From Bryoerythrophyllum caledonicum (lineage: Eukaryota; Streptophyta; Bryopsida; Pottiales; Pottiaceae): a DNA stretch of 64,000 bases. The notes under the pieces were generated by a model that saw only the letters and a program-made list of their open reading frames with translations, did not search any database and was not told the origin of the DNA. Location of the stretch: positions 13,408,291 through 13,472,290 of the forward strand of contig OZ020515.1 of assembly GCA_963971425.1 (NCBI GenBank), in the 5' to 3' direction. The position numbers were made by a program, and so were the translations under genes. How positions within the stretch are numbered: position 1 is the stretch's first letter; each line of letters begins with the position of its first letter. This document shows, in pieces, positions 1 to 9,929 of the stretch.

Positions 1-14
1 TTATTTGCGGTATC

Positions 15-1655
15 CTACATGTTCCATGGATGAGGTGCAAAGGTCCTCTCGCCCCCAACCACCTTGCTTGTCACCCTAACAGCGGCAAGTGGTTCTCCTG
101 CCGCCCGCAACTCATAATAACCGATGTAACTAGTTAAACTAGAAGCTAACCGCTTCTGTTCTGCAACCACTAATGAAACAATCCAAGTCAAGCAATTCAA
201 ATCCATGGCCTGACCAAGTAAAAATCGTCTCTGTGGTTCTGAAATCCCAGGCACATCGGTGGTGCCAGTGGGAAACCCCATGGCTCTCTCTCTCTCATCT
301 GCATCAGGCTCTACCATCTCCTGAGACACTGAATCCCAAACAAGTCCAGGTCCATTATCCTTGAAAGCATAAGACCTTGCAAAACTAACCAACGTGGGCA
401 AGGCCCTACGTGGTTCCCCCTTGCGGTTAACCACCGCTAATGGTGCCTGGTCATCGTGATACACGCGCCGTGGTGTCCTGTGAGGATCCAAAATGTCACT
501 CACATACACATCTGGGCGTTTAAGACGACCCACCGCGGACTGTAGCAACTCGGCTGGTGCCAGATTGGTCCACCACAAGCGTGGTCTATGTGCCCTGGAC
601 CCTACTGCAGCCGCATCAATTAACACTGACAATCCTAGAGTCTGATGGACCCTATGCATACTCTCGAGTGTCCTGGACCTTGAACTGCTCATCACGGGCA
701 CGTTTTCCACAATATAACCAGGCGGTTGCCTCTGAGAAGTCTGAAGCAATCGAAGCACTCGAATCATGTCAAAGAACCTGGAAGAACGGGAATCCTTTAA
801 CCCATTCTGATTGCCTGCCATAGACATGCCTTGGCAAGGCCATCCTGCAATGACAAGGTCCACATGACCCACTCGGTAAATGTCATCTTCTGACAACAAG
901 GAAATATCACCCACAAGTGTAGAGAATGAGGTTTTGATGGCACTAGTGGCCAATAATTCTGGGAATTGAGTCCTCAGCCTCCGTGTGTGACGTTTGGCCA
1001 CATGCCTTGCTGTTTCATCTACATCCACGTAAATGTAGCGCTTAACCTTGATCCCAGCTTGTAAAACAGCTGCCAAGCCTGTGCCAATTCCCCCGAAGAG
1101 CTCCAATAATACGATACCATCCATTGGTGCCTTCCAATGGATAGTAGCAGTGTCTAACGGAGGCCCCATGTCTTGATCAACTCCAGTCTCCTGTTGCATC
1201 TGTGGTAGCATAGATTGTTGCCATGCCTCTTCCACTGCTAACTCCGCGGCCTCCCTCAACTGGGTGGTGTTACTCCACGCCGCCTCAATCCCAGGTTTGT
1301 ATCCTTCTTCCTCTCCACCAATTGTGTTGCCCATATAGACATCCACCTTCGCTGAAATGTGGTCAACCATAGAAGGATCCTCAAAACCTGCCTGAAACCA
1401 TGAAGGTTTCATGTTCATACAACCAGAGAAGGCAAACACGTCAGCTAAGTTACCAGTAAGAACTCGAACAAATCGAGCTGGCAGCTGAGCCTTCCGCCCA
1501 TCTCCGGCTTGCCATCCTGGTCTATAGCTTACTGACTCCTCCCAGAAATCCAAGGTGAATCCCATAGGGTATAGCACCGCCGAGCCCACCAAGACATCAT
1601 ACGACTTGGCCTCTGTAACGATTGCCTTCACCTTCATAGAACTGGCATCTGCCAC
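15..1655 (-). pseudogene. Retrotransposon polyprotein segment: protease C-terminus plus DNMT3/DRM-like cytosine-5 methyltransferase
   Basis: The first ~50 residues (SYDVLVGSAVLYPMG) finish a retropepsin fold. From about residue 175 there is a C5-cytosine methyltransferase with all key motifs visible: motif I LELFGGIGTGL, a YVDVDE acidic SAM-binding stretch, motif IV GWPCQGMSMAG with the catalytic Cys, motif VI VENV, motif VIII RAHRPRLWW, and C-terminal ERERAMGFP...RRFLLGQAMDL. The ERExxxGFP end and single-domain layout resemble DNMT3/DRM enzymes more than DNMT1 or CMT. No chromatin-reader domain is seen. The frame starts after an in-frame TAA at 1664-1662, and the nominal start here is only a GTG. 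The product would normally be released from the gag-pol polyprotein. The methyltransferase frame itself has no break. Confidence 0.85.
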
Positions 1656-1661
1656 ATCACT

Positions 1662-2159
1662 TTAGTTGAGTTGTAACACCAACTCAGCCCTTGTGATCCC
1701 TGTCGCGTGCTCTGTACCCCCCATGGATGTGCTAATGGTCCAGGGACACTTCTCCAAAGTATCCCCAGTTAATCCCAACCCTTCCATAGCAGACGCTCCC
1801 AGCATCAAAGGTTGAGCTCCCGAATCCAGAAGCACACGTCGAGATACAAATATCTTCCCTTTAGGCCCAACGAGTTGGAAAATACCTTGGGAATTATCAA
1901 CCACTACCACACCAGGGGTAATGGATGATCTCTCAATCGCAGGTCTAGCGGCCATTGTCTTCACACGCATAGCTGCTGAAAGCAGCCCCTCCACGTTGTC
2001 ACTCTGGCTCTTCTCTGCCTGGATTATCTCTGTCTTCAACACATTAACGCCCGCGGAGTTGTCTAACTCACACATTGAGGCTACATTCTTGAAAACTTCT
2101 GCCACACTGAAGCCATCCTGTGACAACATCTTAGCAGAAAATAACGAGGCTTCCCACAC
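1662..2159 (-). pseudogene. Retropepsin-like aspartic protease segment
   Basis: This 165-codon stretch shares the frame of the gag segment before it and the methyltransferase segment after it. It carries the single-domain retroviral-type protease motif VLLDSGAQPLMLG (DSG catalytic loop), preceded by IFVSRRV. The fold continues into the next segment beyond a single TAA, so the stop cuts the protease in two. It would cleave the polyprotein. The nominal start at 2159 is a GTG, and 17 open codons link it to the gag stop at 2213. I read it as one domain of an originally continuous gag-protease-methyltransferase frame. Confidence 0.7.
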
Positions 2160-2210
2160 GGAAGTAGTTGCCTCTGTAAGTGCTCCAGAACCTCCTGTGA
2201 GTCCTCCAGC

Positions 2211-3779
2211 TCATGGTAAGGCTTGTGTGGGGGTTGCCACTGGTCGTGGTGGAGGTACCATAGATGACGTCGGTACCATCTCTTCTAATGTGAAGGATTG
2301 AGGCAACCTGGCTTGTCGATTATCCTTTCCATGGTGGGGATCCAAAGTTGGACTAGCTCCACGCGGAACATCCTTAGAACTTGGAGTATGACTCCGTGTG
2401 AGGGCATAGGCCTCCAGTGTGCCATTCTTGATGGCAAGTGTCATACCACTCAACATAAAGTCTCCAAATTCATCATCTACGGAGCTAAATCCGCCCCCAG
2501 CATGAAAACTGGGAGTAACCTGAGGCTTGCTACGTATTACATTGGTACTGGCACTCATAGCTTCCATCTTGGCCTCCAACTCGGCGAATTTGGCCTTCCA
2601 GCTCTTCTTTTCCCCTCCAGTGGTCTTGGACTCCTTGTCCTTGCCTCCTTTAGCTCTCTTACTCCCCGTGGGCTTCAACTCTGGATGGAGCTTCCAGCAG
2701 CTGGCCTCTGCATGTCCCTTGGCACCACAACCCGAGCAAAAACCTCCAGTCTGAGGTGTGGAAGTCTTATCTTCCTTGCAATCCTTCCTCTGATGTCCTG
2801 GCTTCCCACATTTGAAGCACAAGGCACCAGACTCTGTAGTATACGAAGGAATGGCCACCTTGGCCACCTTAACCTTCTCTGGGACCTTCTCCTCACGTTT
2901 GAAAAAGCCCATGGCTGCCTTCTCTTCCAGTAAATTTATCTCAATCCGCTCCGAAGTCTCAAAAACAAACCGTAGTGTCGTGGGTACTCCCAATCGCAAC
3001 GCCTCATTGCGAACCAAGGTCTTCAACTCCTTATCCAGGATACTGTACCAATGTTGCACTGCCTGTTGTTCTGTAACTCCGTGAGTGGCTGAGATTAGTC
3101 TCCTTAATCTCGCATGAGCCTCTCTTAGAGACTCGTCACCTCCACGTGTGAAAGAACGAAGGGCCTTCATTTTATCCGCCCTTTGTCCTTGGTAATCTCT
3201 ATGGAGTTGCACGAAGAATCCCATAGTGGGATTGAATGGAGGTGGATGATTTACCCGCACCTCTGGCTGCTCTATATCCTCCGTTGAGCTCGTGCCTTCT
3301 TCCATCTTCCCCTTGGATAAGAGTGGGGGTGTCACCCTCGGTGCTCCACCGAACACATCCACGTAGTTCGGTGCGTAGAAGTCCCTCCAGGCCATGATTT
3401 CGGTGAAATGAGCCGCCTCGAATTCTCCGTAGTCTGCCAGTGGTGCTCCCTCCAGACACCCAAACAATGCTCTCCACACCATGTATGGATTGAAGTTGGG
3501 GTTACGTGACTTCTGGAGTTCACACCACATTGTGAACTCCCTCTTGAAGTCATCGATTTCGATGGTGCCCGTGGCACCTGAAAATCTTCGTACCTCTCTT
3601 TCTCCACCTCCATATGGTGAAGCCATTTCCTCCCAATCAAAATATGATTGGTAAGGCTTTATGGGTAAGACTGGAACCTGATCACTCACTTGCGGGCTTT
3701 CTAAAAATTCCTCCTCTTCCACCAGTGGCAAAGCACTCCCCTCTGCCTCTTTCGATTGACCAAGAATTTCAGACAACAC
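2211..3779 (-). pseudogene. gag: Gag nucleocapsid segment with two zinc knuckles
   Basis: The segment has a retrotransposon-gag-like helical region (about residues 55-280, including FVQLHRDYQGQRADKMKALRSF and a conserved YSILDKELK patch). Two CCHC knuckles follow: CFKCGKPGHQRKDC (around residue 320) and CSGCGAKGHAEASC (around residue 348). A lysine-rich stretch comes next. Gag packages the element RNA into virus-like particles. It ends in TGA at 2213-2211 and is open upstream as far as TAG at 3869-3867, in the same frame as the protease. The three adjoining stops imply either decay or readthrough expression. Confidence 0.85.
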
Positions 3780-3866
3780 TCTCTCACTAGCATCTACTGA
3801 GAAGGGGGTGTTTCTACGTGTAAACCCGGGACCCTTCCAGTTCTCCAGATTGCTAATTGGGTGCTC

Positions 3867-4508
3867 CTACTCGAACAATCGCCAGGCCTCATGGGTTCCT
3901 CTCATCTCTGGAGCATAAATCGTAGGTGTGACTTCCCAGTCCAATAACTCTAAGGTAAGAGTATCCCACACACTCGAGGCACGCTCTTGCCACGTATTAA
4001 CCTCCCACTGCCAGGTAGTGTGGAATAAAAATCCTTCGCTCTCGAACTCAGTGAAAATGAGGGAGAAGGTGGGTAACTGGATGCCTGAAGAGAAGTCCTC
4101 GACCTCTACACCATATCTGGATCCAGAATTTCGAAGAACCACGGCCTTACCTCCAGTAACCAAGTCTTCGACACCCACTTGCCCACGAGCACGGCACAAC
4201 GGTGCTGAAATTCCCTCCTTCACCCGAAGTGAGCGGATCTTCTGGACCCCACCTAGTGAAGTCCAGTACTTCACTGATTCCGCACTCAACACCTTCGTGC
4301 CTGGGTTACGCAAATTTTGGGGTCCTGTGCGAGATTTGGCTATGGGTGAAAGCTCAAACTCCCCGTGGCTACCACTTGTTGTGGCTGGGAAACCTTTCAC
4401 TCGTAGGCTCTGCAAACAATCAATCAAGGTATCCAACACCTCGCCGTCAATTTCTACCTTCGGCCCACTAGTTCTCTCGGATTTCTTGGACTTACCTCTT
4501 CCTTCCAT
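3867..4508 (-). pseudogene. N-terminal domain of the retroelement polyprotein, unrecognised
   Basis: This segment starts at an ATG (4508-4506) in the same frame as gag. It encodes 213 residues beginning MEGRGKSKKSERTSG, so the N-terminus is basic. A mixed region follows with no motif I recognise, ending ...GTHEAWRLFE before TAG at 3869-3867. Twenty-nine open codons join it to the gag segment at 3779, which argues that it is the true polyprotein N-terminus rather than a separate gene. The function is unknown; a matrix-like role would be only a guess. Confidence 0.5.
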
Positions 4509-4689
4509 GGTCCATAATTAGAGTGCCAACTAACCTTGAAACCCTCAAACCATGGTAATAGTGTTCCTGCAAGCTTCCACGAATCCACTTTTCCCTCCAC
4601 CAGGTGCTATGAATATGAAATCAGCTTCAATCTCCTGGTAGTCAATGTTGGTACTCGCGTAATCTCATACGCAAACCCTACCTAAACCT

Positions 4690-5560
4690 CATACGGGTAT
4701 GGCAACCACTTAATATAGTCCCAGTCTCGGTTACCAACCCCCACAGCCGGTCATCAACCCGACTGCTGGTTATCAACACGACTGCAGGTCATCAATCCCA
4801 CAACCGGTCAACAACCAAGGGGCCGGGTTTAAACCAAGCACCGGATATCAGTCCCATGTACGAGTGTCACTAATATAGGTGGATACCATCACAACACCGG
4901 GTTTCTACACCAGTATCAGGGTATCAAGTGTAAATGCGGATCAGGGTATCAATCACAACCGGGTATTAGCTCAAATCGGGTATCGTACCACACCCGGGTA
5001 TCAGCTCTTCCTGCCGGGTATCTCTCACTTGTCCGGGTATAAACCCACAAACCCAGATATCAACCCACAGACCCGGGTATAAACACTGCCCCGGGTATAC
5101 ACTCTACCCCGAATATAAACAGCTGCCCGGTTATCGAACCCCAACACCGGGTATCAGTATAATCAGCTGGGTACCAGTAGCACAAACCGGGTATCGACTG
5201 GATCGGGTATCAGGCGGACAGGATATTTAGACAAACGTTGGGTATCAGACCCTCGCCCGGATATCAATCACTGCAGGGCATCAACTCAAACCCGGGTATC
5301 CCTCAACACCAGGGTATCACTTCTAACCCTAGGTATCACTCCACCTAAGGTATCAGACATACCCGAGTACATCACGGATATCATCCCTTACCGGGTACCT
5401 CCCCACCGGGTACAGCCTCACGGACGGGTACATGCACCCACCCGGGTATAAATGGAAGAGACCAGGCAGACCGAGCAACGACCGGATATAAGGAGGTTGA
5501 CCGGGTACCATTAATCACTCTCAAACCGGGTATCAGGCTCAAAATTCGGGTAATGGACAA
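4690..5560 (-). repeat. Leader array of about 40 degenerate CGGGTATC(A) repeats, ~17-21 bp period
   Basis: On the plus strand the core CGGGTATCA, or close variants such as CCGGATATCA and CAGGGTATCA, recurs every 17-21 bases across roughly 870 bp. Variable C/A-rich spacers separate the copies. On the element strand the core reads TGATACCCG. The array lies between the candidate TATA box (about 5830) and the gag ATG (4508), so it would be transcribed as part of R/U5 or the 5' leader. Copies are individually diverged but the core is strongly conserved, unlike a decaying microsatellite. Confidence 0.75.
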
Positions 5561-5828
5561 CCGAGTAGAGGAACGGAGGGAACTCTGTCTGTATCGTGTT
5601 TGTGCCGCAGTGATCCCTGTCTGCACCTGTCTGTTTACAAATCCGTTTGTACACACACCTCCGAACTTCTGCACACAGATCCCAACAATCCCGAACGTCT
5701 GCACACAAACCCCCCTGCAGCAGGGATTCTAACCAGCGCAACTCTCGCGGTTGCCTCTCACCAACTCAACCGTTCTCACGCACACACTACCGAACCTAAC
5801 CTCCGGCTCAGTGCCGCCTTCTCGCGTC

Positions 5829-5834
5829 TATATA
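5829..5834 (-). promoter_or_regulatory. Candidate TATA box of the retroelement
   Basis: On the minus strand the sequence GAGTATATAGACGCG gives a TATATA hexamer about 1.3 kb upstream of the polyprotein ATG. It stands in otherwise GC-richer DNA just upstream of the repeat leader, the expected place for an LTR promoter. No expression evidence is available. Confidence 0.35.
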
Positions 5835-5839
5835 CTCAC

Positions 5840-6577
5840 AACCCAACTCACTGAAACGCAGCTAAACCTCACTAAACTCGCTTCACTCATCAGAATTCCG
5901 AATCGTACTAAATCAGTAAGCCAGATACCAGTCGCTAACAACGAGTTACGAGTATACACATTCCTGTCGATCCGTCTGTTTGTGCACACTGCGTCTGTAC
6001 ACACCGTCTCTATCCAAGCAGCTTGCACCCAGCTCCTGCAACACGAAAAGTAGGAGCCTGCGATTGAGTGTTGGCGCCGCTGTTGCTGGTGATGGTGTCG
6101 ATCAGGGTTTTGTGGCACTTCGTGTCCAAGGTGATGCGCAAGCTCTACTGTGAACGCGGAGAACGCACACCTACACGCCGCAGCCGAATCCCAGCTACGT
6201 CCAGCACTGCCGCCTTACACCACTCAACCACTCGCGCTCGAGTGAACCAACCCAGCTTCGGTGCTCCTCGCCTCAATGCCGATGCAGTCAACTCCTCATA
6301 CAACAAATCAGATCTTCGCAGCAAGCGCGCTGTCCAAATCCTAACAGTTGCGTGCCATTCCGAGCTCCTGCTTCGACAGCTCGAGCAGCACAGAGAAGTT
6401 ATCCACGACGTGATCGTCGATGGTAACGACACCCTCCGCCTTCGAGAAAATCTCTCGCGTCGTCCCCTCGTCGCCCGGTGTCCCGAACTACCAGTTGCCG
6501 TCCAGCTTCAGTAAGCTCTCTACGTCGCCTGTCTCCTGTCGAAAACGGATCTGAGGCAGACTGCTCGTGACCAAACA
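5840..6577 (-). other. Putative U3 part of the 5' LTR
   Basis: This stretch is GC-richer than the AT-rich DNA that follows and carries short CTGTNTACAC-like repeats (5600-6020). Open frames exist on both strands (for example 6068-6514) but show no recognisable protein and look like chance. It could be the U3 promoter region of the retroelement. The far boundary is unproven. Confidence 0.3.
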
Positions 6578-6599
6578 ATGGATGAAGTACGTAAAGTCA

Positions 6600-7190
6600 A
6601 CGTGCTTTCATCCAACAATATTAGCAAAGGTAATCGTCCACCTCACCCTTCTTATCTTATCTAATGAACCTCATCCATCTAGCTAAGCACACTTGAGGTT
6701 TTGCAACAAAATTTCAGCACTAAAACATTGCTCAAAAACACCCTAAACACAACATTTTGAGGGTTTTAAGTGTCACTAAATCACTAGGAATACACTCATA
6801 TCTTAGTGATGATCTTTCTCAAGTAATAAATAAGTAGAAAATACTCATAAACTACACATAGTCAAGCCAATGCCATTTTTAAAGAATGAACGCATAATAA
6901 CAATGGAGTTAAAGAAGTGCACGCACGCACGCACTCTCTCACTCCATCACGTGGGAGACTCAACTTGAGAAAGATGAGTCTCCCCACACTACACGTGGAG
7001 GTCATTTGGACTCCAAGTCCCAAATGAGATGTCAAAAGACACCACCAAGGCCCTAAAAGTCAAAGAACACTAATACTAACTCTAATTAACAACTAAAGCT
7101 AGCATCTAGGGTTTCCTTGGGCCATTTAACCTCCTAGTTGGTTTACAACGCGTAAACCAACCTCCACAAACCCTCCAACGCGTCGAACCT
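6600..7190. other. AT-rich spacer, no gene seen
   Basis: The sequence is low in GC and has no open frame of note. It includes short CACG runs near 6920. Nothing recognisable. Confidence 0.5.
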
Positions 7191-7193
7191 GAC

Positions 7194-7665
7194 AAACCGT
7201 TTAGATTATCATTTTAAAACATATAAAATTCTCAAAAAATAAATCGTGAATTGACAATTTTTAAACCTCCACTCCTTGCACACTTGTTTTAAATATGTTG
7301 CACCCCTTTTCTACCTCTAAAAATTGTTGTATACGGAACTAACATCATGCTCAACACAATGGTAAAAGATTTAGACCAAGTGTAGTGCAAAAATTTAATA
7401 CCAAGTGAAGTCAAAGTTTGTTGATCCACTCAATGCAGGGAAGAAAATGAACCATTTTCTTGACTTCAAACACTATAATCTTTCAATCTGTGCAGTGAAA
7501 GTGTATGAGATTTTGTGAGTATGTTACTTAGTAAGTCTTTATGGAGATCCTATGGTCAAAAAGATAAAAATAAGGTTTTGTTTCCTTCCTTATTCATTGC
7601 ACTAGAATCAACAATTTTGAAGTGTTTTTGGTGTGAAATCGTCACGGGCTTTTAGGGGTTAAAAA
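7194..7665 (+). repeat. Dispersed repeat family, copy A (~470 bp)
   Basis: The stretch from the CCGTTTAGATTATCATT region to TCACGGGCTTTTAGGGG recurs with clear similarity at 61232-61700 (same strand) and at 28680-29535 (opposite strand, split by a SINE). A more diverged copy lies at about 63590-63960. It has no coding capacity. It is probably a non-autonomous transposon or the end of a larger element; I see no clean terminal inverted repeat or target duplication. Confidence 0.75.
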
Positions 7666-8146
7666 AAAGTTTGGCACTCTCAGTAACCAAAGAAATCCGT
7701 GGTATGAATGCAACGTACTTTGCACAATCACATGCAAGGACTTTTGCTTCAATCACTTGAGCCGAGCAGTGGCAGAGGATGAGTCTAGTGCAATTGCAAA
7801 GTTGGTTTGATGAATCTAGGTTATTCTAAGGCATCATCAATGTACCAACTTTAAGCATTAGCTTATGGAGTGGCTACCCATTGATTTCCAAGGTATTCAA
7901 AAACTCGAATGAGTTTTACATTGGCGCCATCTTCAACGTCCACCTTGTAACGTTGAAGAGAATTTGACTTTGCTCTAGGCACCATTCAAACATAACAACA
8001 TTGATTCTTGCCATGTCTTTGTTGCTTCCTACTAGTATAGAGTTGCTACCAAAAAAATTCCTTCTGCCGTGGCTTGTAGTAATTTCCATCAATTAGGTCC
8101 TTTGTAGTCTGTTGAGGTGATACCATATTGGGTGGACATAATCTTC

Positions 8147-8530
8147 CTAAGCAATGTCGAGTCTGCCTTCACTAAGTACAAAAATCCAATATGCAAATGT
8201 CTGATTCTTCAAGTTTGCAAGCATCATGGAGATTACAACATCACGCATATTTTGATGTAAGGTGCATACTTTAGCACGGCCCCATAGATAAGACTCTTTA
8301 ATCGATGCGGCAACAACTTTTGGCCGCAAGCCCTTTGGAACAACAAGTAAAACCTCTCTAAAATTGCCACACAGCACAAAAGTGATTACTCTAAAGGTCA
8401 CATTTTGCTTGATCATGTTGTGGAGATTCGATCAACAACTTAAAAATCAATCTTGTTGGCCATTGGCGCCTTGTACCCAAGAATGAGCTTTGGGTGAAAG
8501 CACACTAGGATGTACCACTTTTGGTGTCAC
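8147..8530 (-). pseudogene. Relic of a Helitron PIF1-like helicase
   Basis: On the minus strand a block reading KAPMANKID (compare the helicase DEAPM box) is followed, after stops, by FRVITFVLCGNFREVLLVVP, then VVAASIKESYLW and LHQNMRD. These match the spacing of the GGDFRQ and NMR motifs in the PIF1-type helicase domain of Helitron rolling-circle transposons. In-frame stops and the missing remainder show a dead fragment. It is about 89 codons of open frame plus degraded flanks. A cellular PIF1 pseudogene is the alternative, but the APM(A)NK context favours Helitron. Confidence 0.65.
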
Positions 8531-8539
8531 AGTGTCACA

Positions 8540-9800
8540 AAATCGGAAAAAACACTACTTATTTATTTTAAGGGTACATAAATAAAGAAAATTATATTAT
8601 TGAATATAGAGGAATGATCGACACTACTAATGGATCCTAGGGTCCAAGGGAAATTTTCCATTTGTAATCAATATTTGGTTCTATTCACTAATATCATTTA
8701 AAGACAAGGAATTCCATAAAAAATAAATTAAAATGAATTTACACTTATGTTGATTGGAAGATTATATTAACAAGATTGTACATGTAGGACTAAATTTATT
8801 TTTATTATATTGTTGTTGAAAAAACTGTAAATTCAAAATTAGGAATTTTTAGTATGACAATGTCCCTTCTTTCTATTTTAGCATTCCTAAGAAATTCCTT
8901 GTAGAAGGAATTAAATAACAAAAAAATTAGGCCTTCACCTAGAATCAAGTCAAATCCTGCCACTAACCAAGCAAAATGTGAAAAGCTTTTTTTTCAAATT
9001 TTTCTTGAATTCTCCGTTTTTGCTCAGAAGTGAATTAGCCTAGTGTGCTTCTACCTCTTTGTGAACCGTAGCAATTCCGCCAAGTCACTTTTTATTTGCG
9101 GATGTTGCATACAATAGTTGGGCCTAATTCAATTAGAATTTTAAATTTTGAATGAAGAGTCTTACCATGGTGTAGCAACAATGCAACAATTCCGGACAAA
9201 GCGACTGCCAACGCGATCTAATTTTGCACCCGCATGGACTTTAGGATGGGATTCTCTACGTAAGTACATTTGGTACCACATAGTTTAACAACAAAGTAAC
9301 TCTTGTTAGAGATGTCACACTCAATTGCATGAGTATTTTGTAAATGTCTCAATGCTCATGGTTTAGCCTTTCAATTTGTTGTTAACCTCTTCCCTCAATT
9401 GTGCGGCAAATATTGTTGAGCTACTCCAAAATAAGTCGATTTGTTTACAAATTTGTCCATGGAAAATGCAGGTTGTGGAAAATTTAAATTGTCCAAAGAC
9501 TTATCAAATGTTGCAAGCAGTTGAGCGATCACATTCATCCAATAAAGTTTCACAAAAGTACTCCAATAGTTGTCAAGGTTTGCCAGGGGTGCATGCGTTA
9601 AGATGGTTACAGAAAGGGAATGGAGCTGAGTGCTTGATTGCATCACTGCAACTTCACCTAGGCGTTGCTCCTACTCTTCATTGTTCTCAAAAAGTCTACA
9701 TGCTGCTCCTATCTCTGACAGCTTCCACAACAGCTGACAACAATAAATATATTTATTGTTTAAGTTGAATTAAGTTATAATTTTATTTAAAATAAAATCA
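8540..9800. other. AT-rich spacer, no supported gene
   Basis: A 130-codon plus frame (9376-9768) and an 83-codon minus frame overlap each other here. Neither resembles a known protein or shows coding-like composition. They are not called. Confidence 0.5.
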
Positions 9801-9808
9801 TAATCTAC

Positions 9809-9917
9809 GCAGTGAACCACGCAACGATCAACCACGCAGTCAACCGTGCAGTGAACTACGGAAACGTTGTAGTCAACCGCGCAGTTAATTGCGCAGTCAA
9901 CCGTGGAGTGAATCATG
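9809..9917 (+). repeat. Short 12-bp tandem repeat, GCAGTCAACCGT-like, about 9 units
   Basis: Units such as GCAGTGAACCAC, GCAGTCAACCGT, GCAGTTAATTGC and GGAGTGAATCAT follow each other at a 12-bp period with one interruption near 9860. It is CpG-bearing inside AT-rich flanks. No coding role is apparent. Confidence 0.6.
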
Positions 9918-9929
9918 GTACTTTTTTTT

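Larger units (their letters stand above)
1..6577 (-). mobile_element. LTR-retrotransposon (probably Ty3/Gypsy) carrying a DNA methyltransferase, truncated by the window edge
   Basis: Read on the minus strand the element runs from about 6.6 kb down past position 1. It has a repeat-rich leader, an N-terminal domain, a CCHC gag, an aspartic protease and a C5-cytosine methyltransferase. One reading frame runs from 4508 to 15, broken by TAG (3869-3867), TGA (2213-2211) and TAA (1664-1662) and ended by TAG at 17-15. Reverse transcriptase, RNase H and integrase are not present, so they must lie beyond base 1 if they exist. The gag-protease order and zinc knuckles show an LTR retroelement. The Gypsy assignment comes from memory of DNMT-bearing Gypsy elements in charophytes. 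The outer boundary at 6577 is a guess from a terminal ACA (TGT on the element strand); no second LTR is available to confirm it. Confidence 0.75.

Noticed and set aside
4600-4660. tRNA primer-binding site next to the LTR
   Set aside because: No convincing match to a tRNA 3' end on the element strand, so the inner LTR boundary was not called.
9376-9768. 130-codon plus frame in the AT-rich spacer
   Set aside because: No recognisable domain, an overlapping minus frame of similar length, and no splice or promoter context.
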